Assembly: GCA_002424865.1 (NCBI GenBank)
Contig: DILC01000035.1
Coordinates: 876 to 56,348, forward strand
DNA: 55,473 nt
Source of the DNA: Rhodocyclaceae bacterium UBA5602
Lineage (GTDB): Bacteria; Pseudomonadota; Gammaproteobacteria; Burkholderiales; Rhodocyclaceae
Direction: 5' to 3'
Shown here: positions 52,559 to 55,473 of the stretch, piece by piece
How the letters are laid out: the number at the start of each line of letters is the position of its first letter
Numbering within the stretch: position 1 is the stretch's first letter
Position numbers and translations under genes: made by a program
The notes under the pieces: model-generated
Database searches by the model: none
Told to the model about the DNA's origin: nothing
The model's input: only the letters and a program-made list of their open reading frames with translations

Positions 52559-55174
52559 ATGACCAAGCAACTCATCATCGCTGAAAAACCTTCCGTCGCC
52601 CAGGATATCGCCAAGGCATTGAGCGGCATGGGCGAAAAATTCGAGCGCACGGGCGACTATTTCGAGAGCGAAAATTATGTCCTCTCGTCAGCCATCGGCC
52701 ACTTACTGGAACTTGTCGTGCCCGAGGAGTATGACGTCAAGCGCGGCAAATGGAGCTTTGCGCATCTGCCGGCCATTCCGCCACATTTTGCGTTGAACCC
52801 GATTGAGCGCACGCAAGAGCGCTTGAAACTGTTAACGCGCCTGATCAAGCGCAAGGATGTGACGGGTCTCATTAACGCCTGTGACGCGGGGCGGGAAGGT
52901 GAGCTGATTTTCCGTTACGTGGCGCAACACGCCTTGGGTGAAAAGCAAAAGCCGCTGCGTCGGTTATGGCTGCAATCCATGACGCCAGCAGCCATTCGCG
53001 AAGGCTTTGCGCATTTGCGCACGGAAAGCGAGATGCAGCCGCTGGCGGACGCCGCGCGTTGCCGCTCGGAGGCGGATTGGCTGATTGGCATTAACGGCAC
53101 GCGCGCCATGACGGCGTTCAACTCCAAGGAAGGCGGCTTTTACAAAACGCCCGTGGGCCGCGTGCAAACGCCGACCTTGGCCATCATGGTCGAGCGTGAA
53201 CGGCGCATTAAAAACTTTGTTTCGCGCAACTACTGGGAAGTGGAAGCGGAGTTTCAGTGTGTCGCTGGCGTGTACCGCGGGCGCTGGATAGACGAGAAAT
53301 TCAAGAAGGAAGACGATGAGCACGCCCGTGCCGAGCGCCTGTGGGAACATGCGCGTGCGGATGCGATTCGCGCCAAGTGTCTGGGTCAGCATGGGACGGT
53401 AGAAGAAGAGAGCAAGCCCAAAACCGAAGCCTGCCCCATGCTTTACGATTTAACTTCCTTGCAGCGGGAAGCCAACAGCCGCTTTGGCATTTCCGCCAAA
53501 AATACCTTGGGGCTGGCGCAAGCGCTGTATGAAAAGCACAAGGCGCTCACCTATCCGCGAACCGATAGCCGCCATCTGCCGGAAGACTATTTGAATACGG
53601 TGAAAGACACCCTGGGTTCGATGGGCGAGACCGCCTACGCGCCGTTTGCCGCGACGATCCTGAAAAACGGCTGGGTGCATCCGAACAAGCGCATTTTCAA
53701 CAATGCCAAAGTCTCGGATCACTTTGCCATTATTCCGACCGGCACGATACCCAAATCCTTATCCGAGCCCGAGCAGAAAATTTACGATCTGGTGACCAAG
53801 CGCTTTTTGGGCATTTTTTATCCGGCCGCCGAATACAACATCACCACGCGCATCACGCGGGTGGAAAGCGAAGCCTTCAAAACCGAAGGCAAAGTCCTGG
53901 TGACGCCTGGCTGGCTGACGGTGTATGGCAAGGAGTCGCAAGAGGAGCGCGGCGAGGCGGGCGAGAGCCCCAATCTGCCGCCGCTGGAAAAAAACGAGCG
54001 CGTTTGGGCCAAGGACGTGGAAGTCAAAGCGAAAGCCACCCAGCCGCCACCCCGGTTTTCGGAAGCTACCTTGCTTACCGCCATGGAAGGTGCCGGCAAA
54101 CTGATTGAAGACGAAGAGCTGCGCGAAGCCATGGCCGAGCGCGGTTTGGGCACGCCAGCCACGCGCGCGGCAACGATTGAAGGCTTGATTGCCGAAGAAT
54201 ACATCCACCGCAACGGCCGTGAATTGCAGCCCACGGCCAAAGCCGTCTCGCTGTTGTTTGCGCTGGAAAATCTCGGCGTGGATGAAATCCGTTCGCCGGA
54301 GCTCACGGGCGAGTGGGAGCATAAGCTGCGTGAAATGGAGCAGGGTCGCTTGGCCAGGGGCGAGTTCATGAGCCACATCATGGATAAAACCCGCGAAATG
54401 GTCGACCGCATCAAGACTGGCGAGCTGCCCGATGCGGCGTTTTCCACGTTGAAAACACCGTGCCCGAAATGCGGCGGCGTGATTCAGGAAAACTATAAAA
54501 AATTCCAGTGCAAATCGTGCGACTACAGTTTATGGAAAGTGGTCGCCAGCCGCCAGTGGGCGCCGGAGGAAATGGACGAACTGCTAAGCCAGGGCGTGAT
54601 CGGCCCCTTGCAAGGCTTTCGCAGCAAGATGGGGCGCGCTTTTGCTGCCATGATCAAGCTCAATGCCGAGAAAATGCCTGAGTTCGACTTTGGCCAAAGT
54701 GATGCCGAGGCCGACGAAGCGGTTGATTTTTCAGGCCAAACCCCGCTGGGCGCGTGCCCGAAATGCCAGGCCAATGTCTATGAACATGGCATGGCCTATG
54801 TGTGCGAAAAGTCTGTGGGCGCGGCCAGGACCTGTGATTTTCGCTCTGGCAAGGTGGTTTTGCAGCAGGAAATCCCGCGCGAAGAAATGCAAAAGCTGCT
54901 GGAAACCGGCAAGACCAGTTTGCTGCGTGGCTTTGTGTCGAACAAAACGCGGCGCAAGTTTTCCGCCTTTTTAACGCGCGATGCGGCCACGGGCAAAGTG
55001 AGTTTTGAATTCGAGCCACGCGTGGCGAAAGCGGGAGCTAAACCTGCGGCAAAGCCAGCGGAAGCGGCTACTGAAAAAGTCGGCTCTGGTGAGACGGCGG
55101 CAAAGCCGGCCAAGGCCAAGCCGGGTGCGGTGAAAAAAGTGCCTGCCGCCAAGCGGGTTGCCAAGAAGGCATAG
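52559..55174 (+). CDS. topB: DNA topoisomerase III
   Basis: An 871-residue type IA topoisomerase. The TOPRIM domain opens with LIIAEKPSVAQDIAKAL and has DAGREGELIF (D109, E113). The active-site Tyr is Y332 in TYPRTDSRHLP. Start and insertions fit TopB rather than TopA. Cys-rich zinc-ribbon repeats follow (CPKCGG near 635, CPKCQ near 732). A Lys/Ala/Pro-rich tail (about 835-871) contains a dispersed-element copy encoding KVGSGETA. It follows smg, the usual betaproteobacterial order. Confidence 0.95.
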   Translation: MTKQLIIAEKPSVAQDIAKALSGMGEKFERTGDYFESENYVLSSAIGHLLELVVPEEYDVKRGKWSFAHLPAIPPHFALNPIERTQERLKLLTRLIKRKDVTGLINACDAGREGELIFRYVAQHALGEKQKPLRRLWLQSMTPAAIREGFAHLRTESEMQPLADAARCRSEADWLIGINGTRAMTAFNSKEGGFYKTPVGRVQTPTLAIMVERERRIKNFVSRNYWEVEAEFQCVAGVYRGRWIDEKFKKEDDEHARAERLWEHARADAIRAKCLGQHGTVEEESKPKTEACPMLYDLTSLQREANSRFGISAKNTLGLAQALYEKHKALTYPRTDSRHLPEDYLNTVKDTLGSMGETAYAPFAATILKNGWVHPNKRIFNNAKVSDHFAIIPTGTIPKSLSEPEQKIYDLVTKRFLGIFYPAAEYNITTRITRVESEAFKTEGKVLVTPGWLTVYGKESQEERGEAGESPNLPPLEKNERVWAKDVEVKAKATQPPPRFSEATLLTAMEGAGKLIEDEELREAMAERGLGTPATRAATIEGLIAEEYIHRNGRELQPTAKAVSLLFALENLGVDEIRSPELTGEWEHKLREMEQGRLARGEFMSHIMDKTREMVDRIKTGELPDAAFSTLKTPCPKCGGVIQENYKKFQCKSCDYSLWKVVASRQWAPEEMDELLSQGVIGPLQGFRSKMGRAFAAMIKLNAEKMPEFDFGQSDAEADEAVDFSGQTPLGACPKCQANVYEHGMAYVCEKSVGAARTCDFRSGKVVLQQEIPREEMQKLLETGKTSLLRGFVSNKTRRKFSAFLTRDAATGKVSFEFEPRVAKAGAKPAAKPAEAATEKVGSGETAAKPAKAKPGAVKKVPAAKRVAKKA
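55075..55099 (+). repeat. dispersed 25-bp element, copy 11 (in topB)
   Basis: Plus-strand match of 23/25, sense to topB, encoding KVGSGETA in the disordered C-terminal tail. Confidence 0.7.
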
Positions 55175-55326
55175 CGGTTTCAGCCACCGCGCTGAAGGGG
55201 CTTTGCCGTTGGCGGATGGCCCGAAAGCGCACTTCGCCCCCATTTTTTGCCCGATCAATTCACGCGCAACATTTGCCACGGCAAGTAGCGCCGGGGAAAG
55301 ACAGGTCCAACGTTTGTTCTGCGCAA

Positions 55327-55355
55327 CTGACTGCTGGGTTTTTATTCTGTAAGAT
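55327..55355 (+). promoter_or_regulatory. possible promoter of the DapA-family gene
   Basis: CTGACT and TAAGAT with a 17-bp spacer, 33 bp ahead of the start codon. Moderate match only. Confidence 0.35.
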
Positions 55356-55387
55356 ACAGCTTTTAACGACAATCCAAGAGGTTTTTT

Positions 55388-55473
55388 ATGCTCACTAAAG
55401 ACGATATCCGTGGTGTCGCCGCCATGATCCCCACCCCTTGCAAAGAAGGCCAGGGCGGCTGGCAGTTTGAAGA
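55388..55473 (+). CDS. DapA-superfamily aldolase/dehydratase (3' end cut by window)
   Basis: Only 28 codons are visible: MLTKDDIRGVAAMIPTPCKEG then GGWQFE. The IPTP(C) motif after a short N-terminus is characteristic of the dihydrodipicolinate synthase/N-acetylneuraminate lyase superfamily. An AGAGG ribosome site precedes the ATG. The specific reaction cannot be judged from this fragment. Confidence 0.75.
   Translation, partial: MLTKDDIRGVAAMIPTPCKEGQGGWQFE

Noticed and set aside
52559..55174. Topoisomerase I (topA) as identity
   Set aside because: The N-terminus LIIAEKPSVAQDIAKAL and the position after smg fit topoisomerase III; TopA would start with a VIVESPAKAKT-type motif.
1..55473. tRNA/rRNA genes, CRISPR arrays, IS elements, prophage
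   Set aside because: No cloverleaf, rRNA, regularly spaced repeat array, transposase or phage gene was seen on either strand.

Overview
The window is a piece of a betaproteobacterial chromosome that spans the replication-origin neighbourhood. This is inferred from gene order (gyrB-dnaN-dnaA facing rpmH-rnpA-yidD-yidC, then mnmE-mnmG-rsmG-parA-parB and the atp operon), from the rsmB-DUF4390-ntrY-ntrX cluster and from the fmt/def-lysM-dprA-smg-topB series, all typical of Betaproteobacteria. Base composition is moderate and the protein style recalls Nitrosomonadales, but the genus cannot be named from sequence alone. No rRNA, tRNA, insertion sequence, prophage or CRISPR array was seen.

Layout. 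1-1437: end of gatB. 1502-4867: a secreted coiled-coil protein, pyrE, an exonuclease III and a DUF883/YqjE/YqjK membrane trio. 4920-10441: leftward gyrB-dnaN-dnaA, then rightward rpmH, with DnaA-box-like sites in both gaps flanking dnaA. 10438-18482: rnpA, yidD, yidC, mnmE, twin parS sites, mnmG, rsmG, parA, parB. 18785-25837: complete nine-gene ATP synthase operon atpIBEFHAGDC. 25925-39731: a mostly leftward block (sodB, ubiJ, a Tim44-like gene, ubiE, a DUF971 gene, priA, hemE, ntrX, ntrY, DUF4390, rsmB, htpX). 40008-47770: a PuuD-like membrane protein, a GGDEF-EAL protein next to an oxygen-binding di-iron (ODP-like) protein, then hcp, an Hcp reductase and a Crp/Fnr regulator. 47851-55473: fmt, def, a LysM protein, dprA, smg, topB and the start of a DapA-family gene.

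How it works together. The origin-proximal part carries initiation, sliding clamp, gyrase, segregation (ParA/ParB with parS), membrane insertion and energy production. The 40.8-47.8 kb part looks like an oxygen/nitrosative-stress module: an Fnr/Dnr-type box lies upstream of hcp, the likely regulator gene lies just downstream, and a c-di-GMP enzyme with an ODP-like partner is divergent.

Most unusual observation. A 25-bp sequence (first half AAAAGTCGGC, second half GCTGGCGAGACGGCG) recurs at nine places with 21-25 matches. Two further 71-bp forms carry the same two ends separated by about 45 bp of extra sequence. Almost all copies sit inside conserved protein genes, in four different strand/frame combinations, so the signal is in the DNA rather than the protein. 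The two 71-bp copies are about 90% identical and lie in frame inside ntrY and dprA on opposite coding strands. Nine of the eleven copies point the same way relative to replication from the dnaA region. I do not recognise this as a described repeat. A second oddity is a group of three perfect DnaA boxes in the priA-hemE gap, far from dnaA.
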